A stretch of 40,734 bases of DNA from a candidate division WOR-3 bacterium (GTDB lineage: Bacteria > Hydrothermota > Tepidihabitantia > Tepidihabitantales > Tepidihabitantaceae): assembly GCA_039801245.1 (NCBI GenBank), contig JBDRUF010000005.1, positions 1 to 40,734 on the forward strand. Reading direction: 5' to 3'. Below are positions 15,686 to 26,398 of the stretch, one piece after another; position 1 is the first letter of the stretch; every line of letters begins with the position of its first letter. Below the pieces are notes generated by a model, which searched no databases, had not been told where the DNA came from, and saw only the letters and a list, made by a program, of their open reading frames with translations. Both the position numbers and the translations under genes were made by a program.

Positions 15686-17456
15686 GCGGGAGAGGATTTT
15701 TCGCGGGATTCCAGTTTCCGGTGGATTTGCGAGGGGACGGGCTTTTCGCTATCAGCAGTATCTTCCTAGGCTTGAGGAACGAATTCTCAAGCCAGAACAG
15801 GTTTCTATGGAGGTGGCACGGTTTAAGTCTGCAGTTGCCACGGCAGAAAAGGACCTGCGACGGCTCCACAGTCAGGTCAAACAGGAAATGGGTAGGGATT
15901 TTGCCGATTTTATTGATGTCCAGCTGAGCCTTTTGACCGATGAGGAGGTGTTAAAAGAAACGGAGCGTTTAATCAGGGAGAATTTGCGTAACGCCGAATT
16001 TGCCTATGCGCAGACACTCAAGAACCTTGCCGGTCCTGTAAGAGGGGCAAAACTCCAGGTTTTTCGAGAAAGGTTCGTTGATATTGCCGATGTTTCTGGA
16101 AGGGTTTTAAGTGTGCTTATGGGTGATGACTTGCCTTCAATCCATACCCTTGAGCCGGGTTCGGTCATTGTTGCCCGTGAGTTGCCCCCATCAGAGGCGG
16201 CACTTTTAGACCCGGCAAAGGTCGCTGGGTTGGTTCTGGAGGGGGGAGGGAAAACATCCCATACCGCGATTATGGCGAAGGCTAAGGAGATTCCAGCAGT
16301 TTTTGGAGTAGATGCGATTTCAAAACAGGTTAATGATGGGGAGGAGGTGCTGGTGGATGGTTATCGCGGTCTGGCGATTCTCAATCCTTCCCAGAACCGG
16401 CTCAAGACTTACGAAACCGAGATCAAGCGTTATCACCAGCACCGAGCATCACTCAAGGCGCTGAGAGAGGAGGAGCCGGTAACACCTGACGGCAGGATGA
16501 TAGACCTTTCTGCCAATGTGGAGTTTTTGATTGAGGCAAAACTGGCAAAGGAGAATGGTGCAAGGGGTATTGGACTTTTCCGCACCGAATATATGTATCT
16601 GGCAAAGCGCCGTCCCCCAACCGAAGCCGAGCAGCTGGAGATTTTCCTTGAGGTGGCGCAACTGTTCCAACCCTTTCCGGTTATCATCAGGACATTTGAC
16701 CTTGGGGGGGACAAAGTAATCCCGGGTTATACTGAGGCAAACCCTTTTTTAGGGTGGCGGGCGATAAGGTTCTGTCTTGATGACCTGAGCCTGTTTAAGA
16801 CCCAGTTGCGGGCGATTCTGCGGGCATCAGTTCTACATAACATCAAAATTATGTTTCCGATGATAGCAACGATTGAGGAGCTACGTCGGGCAAAACTATT
16901 GGTTCAAGATGTTAAAAAGGAGTTGAGAAGGGAAGGGTTTGATTTTGACGAGAACCTGGAAATAGGAGTAATGGTGGAAACCCCGGCCGCCGCCCTTCTG
17001 GCAGAGCAACTCGCCCGGGAGTGCAGGTTTTTGTCTATCGGCTCAAACGACCTTACTCAATATACGCTGGCGGTTGATCGGGGTAATGAGCGGGTGGCGA
17101 AGCTCTTTGACCATTTCCATCCAGCGGTCTTGCAGTTAATCAAAAAGACGATTGATGCTGCACATCAACAGGGTATCTGGGTTGGTATGTGCGGTGAGTT
17201 TGCCGCTGACCCGCTCGGGATTGTTTTGCTTTTGGGAATGGGGGTGGATGAGATTTCGGTTGTGCCGGGGATGATTCCTGAGGCAAAGCAGGTGATCAGG
17301 ACAATTGATACCGGTGTTGCCCTTGAGGTGGCGCAGGAGGCTTTGAAGTTATCAACCGCCTTAGAGGTTGAGCGGTTATTACAGCGGGAGTTGCATCGTC
17401 GTTTCCCCAAGCTGGTGCGTTCACTTTTTGCTGTTAAAGGGGTTGGCGGTGAATAG
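15675..17456 (+). CDS. ptsI: PTS Enzyme I (phosphoenolpyruvate-protein phosphotransferase)
   Basis: 593 residues, slightly longer than E. coli EI (575). It has the HPr-binding N-domain, the swivelling phosphohistidine site GGGKTSHTAIMAKAKEIPA, and the PEP-binding barrel with GIGLFRTEYMYL, MVETPAAALLAEQ, SIGSNDLTQYTLAVDR and the catalytic Cys in GMCGEFAAD. It moves phosphate from PEP to HPr. Start ATG 15675 (or the next codon, 15678) overlaps ptsH, and the stop overlaps the GTG of the isomerase gene, so expression is coupled. Confidence 0.95.
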   Translation: MMHKRERIFRGIPVSGGFARGRAFRYQQYLPRLEERILKPEQVSMEVARFKSAVATAEKDLRRLHSQVKQEMGRDFADFIDVQLSLLTDEEVLKETERLIRENLRNAEFAYAQTLKNLAGPVRGAKLQVFRERFVDIADVSGRVLSVLMGDDLPSIHTLEPGSVIVARELPPSEAALLDPAKVAGLVLEGGGKTSHTAIMAKAKEIPAVFGVDAISKQVNDGEEVLVDGYRGLAILNPSQNRLKTYETEIKRYHQHRASLKALREEEPVTPDGRMIDLSANVEFLIEAKLAKENGARGIGLFRTEYMYLAKRRPPTEAEQLEIFLEVAQLFQPFPVIIRTFDLGGDKVIPGYTEANPFLGWRAIRFCLDDLSLFKTQLRAILRASVLHNIKIMFPMIATIEELRRAKLLVQDVKKELRREGFDFDENLEIGVMVETPAAALLAEQLARECRFLSIGSNDLTQYTLAVDRGNERVAKLFDHFHPAVLQLIKKTIDAAHQQGIWVGMCGEFAADPLGIVLLLGMGVDEISVVPGMIPEAKQVIRTIDTGVALEVAQEALKLSTALEVERLLQRELHRRFPKLVRSLFAVKGVGGE

Positions 17457-18470
17457 CTCAGGTTATAACAAAATGCTAAACTTGATTTTCAGCCTGCCAG
17501 AGCAGTTTGAACTCGGCTTGAAGATCGGTTTTGAGTGTGAGTTAATTAAACCAAAGGTGATTGAAAATGTTGTGATTGCCGGTATGGGTGGTTCGGCAAT
17601 CGGCGGTGATATAGTGCGTACGCTTTCTTTGCAAACGGGTTCTTTGCCGGTGATTGTCTGGCGGGATTACAGATTGCCTCAGGCGGTTTCTCCTCGTACC
17701 CTTTTCTTTGCCGTGAGTTACTCCGGTAATACCGAGGAGACATTAGCCGCTTACAGGGAAGCAAAGAGATGCAAATCTCAGGTCATCGCCATCTCCAGTG
17801 GGGGGAGATTGGCGCAAATGGCAAAACATGATGGTCTTCCATTGCTATCTGTGCCTACAGGGATGCCACCCCGTGCCGCTATCGGTTTGCTGACAATTCC
17901 GATCTTGGTGGTTCTAAGCAGGTTTGGTTTATATCCAGATTGTAAAAAGGGAATCAGGGACACCGCTCGACTTTTAGGCAGACGGTTGCACAATTGGCAC
18001 AAAAGAGCGCAACGGATCAGCAGGCTTCTTGATGGCAACCTCCCAATTGTCTATTCAACCTCAAGGCTCCTTGATGTGGCCGCTTATCGGTGGCAATGTC
18101 AGCTGAATGAGAATGCCAAGGTGATGTGTCATATCGGGCAGTTACCAGAACAGAACCACAACGAAATAATGGCCCTCTCCTCGCCAAGGTTTCTTGCCCG
18201 GAAGGGTGTTTTGATAGGGCTCTTTGACCGCACCACTCATCCACGAACTATTTTTCGTTTCCGCGCAACCCTGAACCTGTGTAAGGATGCCTTTTCGCGG
18301 TTCATTTTTGTTAATAGTGAAGGTAGGTCAGCATTAGCCCGTCTGTTTTCGGTGATGATAATAGGGGATTTAGTAAGTGTAGCGCTGGCAAAGAGAAGGG
18401 GGGTTGACCCGATGGCAATACCGAAGATTGACGAACTCAAATCAATGCTGGCAAGCTACAGGGGGAAGAG

Positions 18471-18474
<4 letters not shown>
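17449..18474 (+). CDS. Bifunctional phosphoglucose/phosphomannose isomerase (SIS)
   Basis: 341 residues from GTG 17449, selected because AAAGGGG (17436-17442) lies six bases upstream; ATG 17473 is an alternative. Two SIS subdomains: the first with GMGGSAIGGDIVR and AVSYSGNTEETLAAY, the second with GQLPEQNHNEIMAL and the basic MAIPKIDELKSML end. This combination marks the bifunctional glucose-6-P/mannose-6-P isomerase family found in archaea and several bacteria. It connects the PTS pair to the nucleotidyltransferase after it: fructose-6-P, glucose-6-P and mannose-6-P supply for surface sugars. Confidence 0.85.
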
Positions 18475-20617
<2,143 letters not shown>

Positions 20618-20635
20618 AACAAAAAGGAGGAGTAA

Positions 20636-21778
20636 ATGCGTTACCTCAGAATGGTGTTTTTAATGTGCCTTGTGCTCGGACTGGGCGTTTTGTCCTGCGG
20701 TCCGGGCAATATTATCAAGGTGGGCGTGGTTGCGCCCCTGACCGGTGATGTCAAGACATTCGGTGAATCAACCGTCAACGGCATCATGCTGGCGGTTGAG
20801 GAGGCGAACCGCGCCGGCGGTGTGAATGGTAAACAGATAAAACTCTTCATCTCCGACGACAAGAACGACCCAACCGAGGCGGCAAATGCCGGGGGTAAAC
20901 TGATTGAACTGGATGGGGTGGTGGCAATCATCGGTTCGGTCTCAACCAAGTGCTCCCTGCCCCTTGCCGACAAGTGCCAGGTGGCGAGGATTCCGATGAT
21001 AACACCGACATCAACCAACCCGAAGGTGACCGTTACTGATGAGGGCAAACACAAGGAGTATATCTTCCGCGCCTGCTTTACCGATTCTTTTCAGGGTGTT
21101 GTTGCTGCCTGGTTTGCGGTTGAGAGCCTCAAGGCGAAGACCGCAGCCATTATGTTCGATGTGGGGAATGACTATTCCCGGGGGCTGGCGGATTACTTCA
21201 AGCGCTTCTTTGAAGAACGGGGCGGCAAGGTGGTGGCATATGAGTCCTATCAGAAGGATGATGTTGACTTCTCCGCCCTCTTGACCAAGGTGAAGCAGCA
21301 GAAGCCAGACCTCCTCTTTCTGCCCGACTACTACAACAAGGTCGGGCTGATAGTCAAGCAGGCTTATCAACTCGGGCTGGTGACAAAGTTTTTAGGTGGG
21401 GATGGCTGGGACTCACCGGCGATGCTGGAGATTGCGGGCAAGGAGGTGGCGGGCAGTTACTTTGTGAATCATTACTCCGCTGATGACCCCAGACCCGAGG
21501 TGCAGAACTGGGTGAGTAAGTATCAGGCAAGATACGGACAGAAGCCTGATGCCTTTGCGACACTTGGCTACGATGCTGGGCTGCTCTTGATTGCCGCGCT
21601 CAAGAATGCGCCCAATGCCAAACCAGATGAGATTCGGGATGCGCTAAGCAAAATAAAGGACTATCCCTGCGTTTCCGGCACAATTTCCTTTGATGAGTTC
21701 GGCAACCCGATAAAACGGGCGACGATTATCCAGTATACCGAAACCGAACAGCGTTTTGTGACCTCCTTTGCACCGTAG
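20636..21778 (+). CDS. LivK-like ABC-transporter substrate-binding lipoprotein
   Basis: 380 residues. Signal peptide with lipobox VLSC (Cys21). The mature part is the type I periplasmic-binding fold of branched-chain amino acid and amide receptors: KVGVVAPLTGDVKTFGEST, GVNGKQIKLFISDDKNDP, AIIGSVSTKCSLPLAD, and DAFATLGYDAGLLLI. A strong Shine-Dalgarno, AAGGAGGAG, precedes the ATG. No LivH/M/G/F permease or ATPase genes are adjacent, and a terminator follows, so the receptor is an orphan here. Ligand unknown. Confidence 0.85.
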   Translation: MRYLRMVFLMCLVLGLGVLSCGPGNIIKVGVVAPLTGDVKTFGESTVNGIMLAVEEANRAGGVNGKQIKLFISDDKNDPTEAANAGGKLIELDGVVAIIGSVSTKCSLPLADKCQVARIPMITPTSTNPKVTVTDEGKHKEYIFRACFTDSFQGVVAAWFAVESLKAKTAAIMFDVGNDYSRGLADYFKRFFEERGGKVVAYESYQKDDVDFSALLTKVKQQKPDLLFLPDYYNKVGLIVKQAYQLGLVTKFLGGDGWDSPAMLEIAGKEVAGSYFVNHYSADDPRPEVQNWVSKYQARYGQKPDAFATLGYDAGLLLIAALKNAPNAKPDEIRDALSKIKDYPCVSGTISFDEFGNPIKRATIIQYTETEQRFVTSFAP

Positions 21779-21801
21779 CATTAAGTCGGATTAACAGTTA
21801 G

Positions 21802-21840
21802 GAGCCGGCTCTCACAGATATTTCTGAGCCGGCTCTTTTT
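21802..21840 (+). terminator. Rho-independent terminator of the ptsH-livK operon
   Basis: Stem GAGCCGGCTC (21802-21811) pairs with GAGCCGGCTC (21826-21835) across a 14-base loop, followed by TTTTT. It lies 23 bases after the binding-protein stop and is the only textbook terminator I see in the window. Confidence 0.85.
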
Positions 21841-22209
21841 AATATCCTGATTGTCAAAGCCGCAACGGATTTTTAGGCAGGTTAAGGTTTTAAACTGAAG
21901 GTAACAGCAAGCCTGAGGGCAACTGGGGGGCGAGCCCGGGGCTACCCTTTACTGGTTTAGAATAATATCGTAACATATCTTAAATAAATAATATAACCAA
22001 TTCTTACTATAATATTTATATGTGCATTTGGGCGCACATTTAACTTACTTATAATTCGTTTTGCCTTGCGTCCTCATCCGTCATTCCACCGCAGTGGAGA
22101 AATCCCTTATAACCAGTGATGTCAGGTCAGATTTTAGACCCCTGCAGGCATAAAAAGCATCATCTGCTTAAGTTATTATCATATAATCTGTTGTAGAAGA
22201 AAATTCTGC
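21841..22209. other. Gene-free region with dispersed hairpins
   Basis: No gene is seen. It holds a GC-rich block GGGGGGCGAGCCCGGGGC (about 21924-21942) resembling the core of the element at 5-85, a long A+T-rich stretch (about 21955-22020), a hairpin ATGTGC/GCACAT (22020-22039), and the second copy of the GGGATTTCTC repeat on the minus strand (22063-22110). A small RNA cannot be excluded, but no family was recognised. Confidence 0.4.
22063..22110 (-). repeat. Dispersed GGGATTTCTC hairpin repeat, copy 2
   Basis: Read on the minus strand: AAGGGATTTCTC, then TCCAC-TGCG-GTGGA, then ATGACGG. It matches 10782-10819 in both flanks with a different hairpin centre. The hairpin is perfect here. Confidence 0.5.
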
Positions 22210-22237
22210 TTGACATCGGCAAAGAGCAGGTTAAACT
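22210..22237 (+). promoter_or_regulatory. Promoter of the secreted propeller gene
   Basis: TTGACA (22210-22215), 16 nt, TAAACT (22232-22237). Transcription should start near 22244, giving a leader of about 60 bases that contains the palindrome at 22266-22292 and a Shine-Dalgarno. Confidence 0.6.
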
Positions 22238-22265
22238 TAAGGTGGTTGTAAGATAAACTAATAAT

Positions 22266-22292
22266 GCGGAGGGGGCAATTTGCCCCCTCCGC
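22266..22292 (+). promoter_or_regulatory. Perfect 27-bp palindrome in the 5' leader
   Basis: Arms GCGGAGGGGGCAA and TTGCCCCCTCCGC meet around a single T. It ends two bases before AAAAGGAG, the ribosome site for the ATG at 22306. As RNA it would fold into a very stable hairpin next to the ribosome site; it has no U-run, so it is not an ordinary terminator. Confidence 0.7.
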
Positions 22293-22305
22293 AAAAGGAG
22301 TGACG

Positions 22306-23685
22306 ATGAGAAAGTGGCTATTGCTTCTCATACCTCTTGCACTTTTTGCCCAGGTGGAGATAGATACCGTAATCTATCTGCCCTCCTATCTTTGCAACGG
22401 CTTCTTTATCCCTGAACTCAACAAACTCTATGTCCTTGGTTGGAATGAACTTTATGTCCTTGACTGTTCAACATATGAGTTGCGGGCAAGATTGCCCAGG
22501 TATTGGGAATTAGGATATGGTGATTTTTCATATAGCTGGCGTAGGCAGAAAGTCTATTTAGGTGTCAACCCAAAACCCTGTAGCATAATGGTCATTGATG
22601 CGGTTGCCGATACCCTGATTGGCTGGATTCCAAAAGTGTGGAGCAGCAATGAATATGTTTCTTCAAATGACAGACTTTATTGCCCTCAATGTTCTCCTCA
22701 ATGGAGTTTTCGGGTTATTGACTGTTCCACCGATTCAATTATTAAGGAAATTCCACCGCCCTACCCAGCAGTTTTATTTTTTGGCCCAACCTGGGATTCA
22801 CTCTATAATAGACTTTTTGTCGGTATTAACAACTTCTGGCAGGGTTTTTGGGGTATTGCGGTATATGACTGCACCAACGATTCGCTTCTCGCAGTTGTTG
22901 ACCTGCACGGGCACATAAGTCCAGCCAGACTGAATTTCTTCTACAAGTATAATAAAGCCTATTATACTCCCTGCGATAATGTCGGTGGTTATATGCTCCC
23001 GGGAGTGATTGACCTGAATAATTACAGTGTTAAGTTCTTCCCGTTTGCGTACCAAGGAGACGACTGTGCCAATCCGGTTGGGATTGATACTGTGGACGAT
23101 AAGGTATACATTCCAGAGAGATGGGAGTCTGGTGTGCGGCAGTGCACTTTGTTTGTCATTGACCCGAACACCGACTCAATCATCAATAAGGTCATTTATC
23201 GCGACTATCCTGTTGAGGTTCTTGTCTGGGTGCCTTGGTCCAACCGGCTATATTTTTCCAATATGTGGTTTAATCTGTGGGTTTTGGATTGTTCAACCGA
23301 CTCCATCATCGCCAGACTCCAGCTCAGTCGCACCGGAGAGTATGCTGGACCCTGTGATATTCAACTTGACCCGATTCGCCAGCGCATCTTTGCAATTGGT
23401 TGCGACTCCAACGCCCAGGCGGTCTATGTCCTGCGGGACGTTGTGCCGGGTGTGGAGGAGAAAAAAGTGGAGATGAGTGGCAATCTCTCTCTACCGACCG
23501 TCGTCCGCAATGTGCTGAAATGGGAGCCGGTCTCCGGTCATCGGTCTTCGGTCCTTCTTGATGTGAGCGGTCGCAAGGTCCTTGACCTTTTGCCCGGTGT
23601 CAATGATGTCCGCCATCTTGCGCCTGGAGTTTATTTCATCGAAATTGGTTCATCAATAGAAAGAAAGGTTGTAGTAGTTAAATAA
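22306..23685 (+). CDS. Secreted beta-propeller-like protein with C-terminal sorting domain
   Basis: 459 residues from ATG 22306, which follows AAAAGGAG and gives a clean signal peptide (MRKWLLLLIPLALFAQ). The middle has repeats of about 50 residues built on 'VxDCSTDSIIxxI' and 'LYVLDCSTYEL' (for example RVIDCSTDSIIKEI, WVLDCSTDSIIARL), the look of YVTN/WD-type propeller blades. The last 60 residues, DVSGRKVLDL ... LAPGVYFIEI ... ERKVVVVK, are a Por/FlgD-type sorting domain. It has no catalytic motif. It probably acts outside the cell. A GGTCTTCGGTC unit (23533-23552) encodes GHRSSVLLD just before the sorting domain. Confidence 0.75.
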   Translation: MRKWLLLLIPLALFAQVEIDTVIYLPSYLCNGFFIPELNKLYVLGWNELYVLDCSTYELRARLPRYWELGYGDFSYSWRRQKVYLGVNPKPCSIMVIDAVADTLIGWIPKVWSSNEYVSSNDRLYCPQCSPQWSFRVIDCSTDSIIKEIPPPYPAVLFFGPTWDSLYNRLFVGINNFWQGFWGIAVYDCTNDSLLAVVDLHGHISPARLNFFYKYNKAYYTPCDNVGGYMLPGVIDLNNYSVKFFPFAYQGDDCANPVGIDTVDDKVYIPERWESGVRQCTLFVIDPNTDSIINKVIYRDYPVEVLVWVPWSNRLYFSNMWFNLWVLDCSTDSIIARLQLSRTGEYAGPCDIQLDPIRQRIFAIGCDSNAQAVYVLRDVVPGVEEKKVEMSGNLSLPTVVRNVLKWEPVSGHRSSVLLDVSGRKVLDLLPGVNDVRHLAPGVYFIEIGSSIERKVVVVK

Positions 23686-23730
23686 TTTTACCAACCACCG
23701 GTATCGGCAACTATATTTTGTCAGAGTGAT

Positions 23731-25020
23731 TCAGTGGCGGCGGAGACGAGGAGTTTTGCCACTGGTTGACAGGTGGCGGGCGATTGTGCGCGCCTGTTCA
23801 AACTCCTTGAGGAGGCGGTTGACATCGGTTACGGTTGTGCCTGAGCCTAAAGCGATGCGCCGGCGCCTGGAGCCGTTGATGATGTCCGGGTTACGCCGTT
23901 CCTCAGGGGTCATTGACTGGATTATCGCCTCAATTTTCACAAACTCCCTTTCGTCAACTTCAATATCCTTGGCACCGGGGACAAGCGCAAGCAGCCGTGA
24001 TAATGGACCCATCTTTTTTACTGTGCGCAACTGGTTGAGGAAATCCTCAAGGTCAAATTTGCCCTTCATGAGTTTTTCGGCAAGTTGTTGCTGCTCTTCT
24101 GCCCTGGTGGTCGATTGAACCTTTTCGGCAAGGGTCTTGATGTCGCCCATTCCCAAGATTCTCGAGGCGATGCGGTCGGGATGAAACTCCTCGAGGTCTT
24201 CCATTTTTTCACCGGTGGAGATGAAGAATATCGGCAGACCGGTAACCTGTCTGACTGAAAGCACCGCCCCGCCGCGGGTATCACTGTCCAGTTTGGTGAA
24301 GCAGGTGCCGGTCAATTTGAGACGCTGGTTGAATTCAAGCGCCTGATTAACCGCATCCTGTCCAACCATGCCGTCAAGGACAAGGAGGGTAACATCAGGG
24401 TTCAGGTGTTTTTCTATTGCCAGAAGTTCCTGCATCATCTCCTCATCAATGTGCAGTCTGCCCGCGGTGTCAAGGATTAAGAGGTTGTTCCCTTTGCGAC
24501 GGGCATCCTCTCTGGCACCAAGACAGGTGGCGACAACATCAGCGCCAACCGGATAGAAGTCGCAGCCGGCACGGGCGGCAATCGCCTGTAACTGGCTATT
24601 AGCGGCAGGTCTCTTGGGGTCGCAGGCAACAAGGAGGGGTTTGCGGTTGCGGAAGCGAACGGCAAGTTTGCCCGCAAGGGTGGTTTTGCCGGTTCCCTGA
24701 AGACCAACCAGGCTGATTATTGCCGGAGATGAGGTGAGCTTTAGATTCGGGCTCGTGCCGCCAAGGAGGTTTACTAGTTCCTGATAAACGGTGTAGTTGA
24801 TCAGTTCACCCGGTTTCAGACTGGCGGTAATGTTCTCCTGTTTCAGGCGTGTCTCCAGGCTCCTGACAAACTGACCGACAACCTTATAGTTGACATCGGC
24901 TTCCAGGAGAATCGTCCGAATCTCACCCAAAGCCCTGGAGATTTCCTGGGGTCCGAGCCGACCCCGACCAAGGAGTTTGCGTTGGAGCTCGGTCAGGCGC
25001 TGCGTCAGGGTTTCAAACAT
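23731..25020 (-). CDS. ffh: Signal recognition particle protein Ffh
   Basis: 429 residues. The NG GTPase domain has GLQGTGKTTLAGKLA, the DTAGR switch and TKLDSDTRGGA; the M domain, about 300-429, ends SRRRRIALGSGTTVTDVNRLLKEFEQ, the standard 4.5S/SRP-RNA-binding region. It targets membrane and secretory proteins during translation. It is the last gene of the ten-gene operon starting at divIVA and overlaps rpe by 16 bases. The C-terminal tail is short but within family range. No SRP RNA was recognised nearby. Confidence 0.95.
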   Translation of the reverse strand: MFETLTQRLTELQRKLLGRGRLGPQEISRALGEIRTILLEADVNYKVVGQFVRSLETRLKQENITASLKPGELINYTVYQELVNLLGGTSPNLKLTSSPAIISLVGLQGTGKTTLAGKLAVRFRNRKPLLVACDPKRPAANSQLQAIAARAGCDFYPVGADVVATCLGAREDARRKGNNLLILDTAGRLHIDEEMMQELLAIEKHLNPDVTLLVLDGMVGQDAVNQALEFNQRLKLTGTCFTKLDSDTRGGAVLSVRQVTGLPIFFISTGEKMEDLEEFHPDRIASRILGMGDIKTLAEKVQSTTRAEEQQQLAEKLMKGKFDLEDFLNQLRTVKKMGPLSRLLALVPGAKDIEVDEREFVKIEAIIQSMTPEERRNPDIINGSRRRRIALGSGTTVTDVNRLLKEFEQARTIARHLSTSGKTPRLRRH

Positions 25021-25658
25021 CTTAACTCTTGGACGGTTTGAGAGTAATTTTTGCTCTTGAAGATGGCGCTGCCGGCAACCAGGATATCGGCACCAGCCTG
25101 AATTATTCTTTCGGCATTGGCAGGTGAAACGCCACCATCAACCGAGATGGTATAATTTAAATTGTTCTGCTCACGGATTTGTTTTATTCGGGCGATACGC
25201 TCAAGGGAACTCGGAATGAAATCCTGACCGCCAAAGCCGGGGTAGACGCTCATTACCAAGACATCATCAATCTGAGAAAGATACCCCTCGATTTTTTCAA
25301 TCGGGGTGTTTGGGTTCAAGGAGATTCCCGGTTGGCAACCACCAAGGGCAATGGCTTTAATGCACTCCTCGGGTCTTTCAGTGGCTTCGATGTGGAAGAT
25401 GATATAATCGGCGTAGGGCAGAAATTTGTCAATAAAAGGTTCAGGCCCCTCTACCATCAGATGGGCATAAATCGGCAGCCTGACCTCTTTTCTCACCGCC
25501 CGGGCGATCGGCACCCCGAAACTGAGATTGGGAACAAAATGTCCATCCATAATGTCAAGGTGAAGGGCATCAATACCGGCATTCACAACCGCCTGAAGTT
25601 CTTGGGCAAGGTGGAGAAAGTCGCAGTCAAGGATTGATGCGGAGATGCGGACCATCAT
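25005..25658 (-). CDS. rpe: Ribulose-phosphate 3-epimerase
   Basis: 217 residues of a TIM barrel in the pentose phosphate pathway. Signature blocks: SASILDCDFLHLAQEL, the metal ligands in LHLDIMDGHFVPNLSFG, AHLMVEGPEPF and SVDGGVSPANAERII with the second catalytic Asp. Starts at ATG 25658 or the next codon 25655. It overlaps the PASTA gene by four bases and ffh by 16. Confidence 0.95.
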   Translation of the reverse strand: MMVRISASILDCDFLHLAQELQAVVNAGIDALHLDIMDGHFVPNLSFGVPIARAVRKEVRLPIYAHLMVEGPEPFIDKFLPYADYIIFHIEATERPEECIKAIALGGCQPGISLNPNTPIEKIEGYLSQIDDVLVMSVYPGFGGQDFIPSSLERIARIKQIREQNNLNYTISVDGGVSPANAERIIQAGADILVAGSAIFKSKNYSQTVQELRCLKP

Positions 25659-26398
25659 CTCGGTCGGGTTGTGTCAGGGCTGGCAATGATTAAACTGACA
25701 GTATCACCAGGTGCCACGGTCATTCCCTCTTCAGGGTATTGAAACAGGACAGTTCCTACCGGCTCGCCGCTGAGTGCGGACTTGAATTGACCTGGACGGA
25801 GTCCGTGCGCGATTATTATCCCCCGTGCGGTTTCAATGTTGAGACCGACAAGGTTGGGCATTGGAAAAGTCCCCGCCTTGGTGGAGACTGATACAATCAC
25901 TTCGGCACCTTGACCAACCTCTGACCCAGATGGAGGTAAGGTGCCGACAACCCGTCCTACTGGAACCATCGGACTGCGAATAGAGTCTACGCGGACAATG
26001 TTTAAGCCCAACCGTTCAAGGGTGGTGATGGCGCTGGCTAAGGGGAGTCCCTCGAGATTGGGGATGCGCACCTTGCCGGTGCCGGTGGAGATGTCCAAAT
26101 CCACCTTTCGTCCAAGTTTAACTTTTCGTCCCGCCCGCGGGTTTTGGGCAACAACCCGATTGGCAGGTATTTCCGGATGGGGAACCGAGCGGAGTTCACC
26201 TAAGCGTAAGCCGACACGCTCCAGAGCGATAATTGCCTCTTCCTTGTTCATTCCCACGAGGTTGGGGACAGTAGTTTCGCGCCCCTTCTTCACAAGAATC
26301 GGCATTATTAGGTTAATAAGCAGAAATATGCCCAGGGTTATGATGATGATTATCAAGAACCCAAGTAGAGCCTTTAAAGACTTTCTGTTTTTCTTCAT
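25655..26398 (-). CDS. Membrane-anchored PASTA-domain protein
   Basis: 247 residues: a basic N-terminus, one membrane helix (about 10-34), then three PASTA repeats (about 42-108, 109-176, 177-243), each starting with a V/I/M-P-N-L-x-G-L/M motif. PASTA domains bind muropeptides and usually hang from Ser/Thr kinases or penicillin-binding proteins, but no kinase or transpeptidase domain is attached here. A cell-wall sensing or scaffold role is likely. It sits between fmt and rpe with four-base overlaps on both sides. Confidence 0.85.
   Translation of the reverse strand: MKKNRKSLKALLGFLIIIIITLGIFLLINLIMPILVKKGRETTVPNLVGMNKEEAIIALERVGLRLGELRSVPHPEIPANRVVAQNPRAGRKVKLGRKVDLDISTGTGKVRIPNLEGLPLASAITTLERLGLNIVRVDSIRSPMVPVGRVVGTLPPSGSEVGQGAEVIVSVSTKAGTFPMPNLVGLNIETARGIIIAHGLRPGQFKSALSGEPVGTVLFQYPEEGMTVAPGDTVSLIIASPDTTRPR

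Noticed and set aside
22264-22305. ATG at 22264 as start of the propeller gene
   Set aside because: It would translate through the 27-bp palindrome and remove the signal peptide from the N-terminus; ATG 22306 has a correctly spaced ribosome site.
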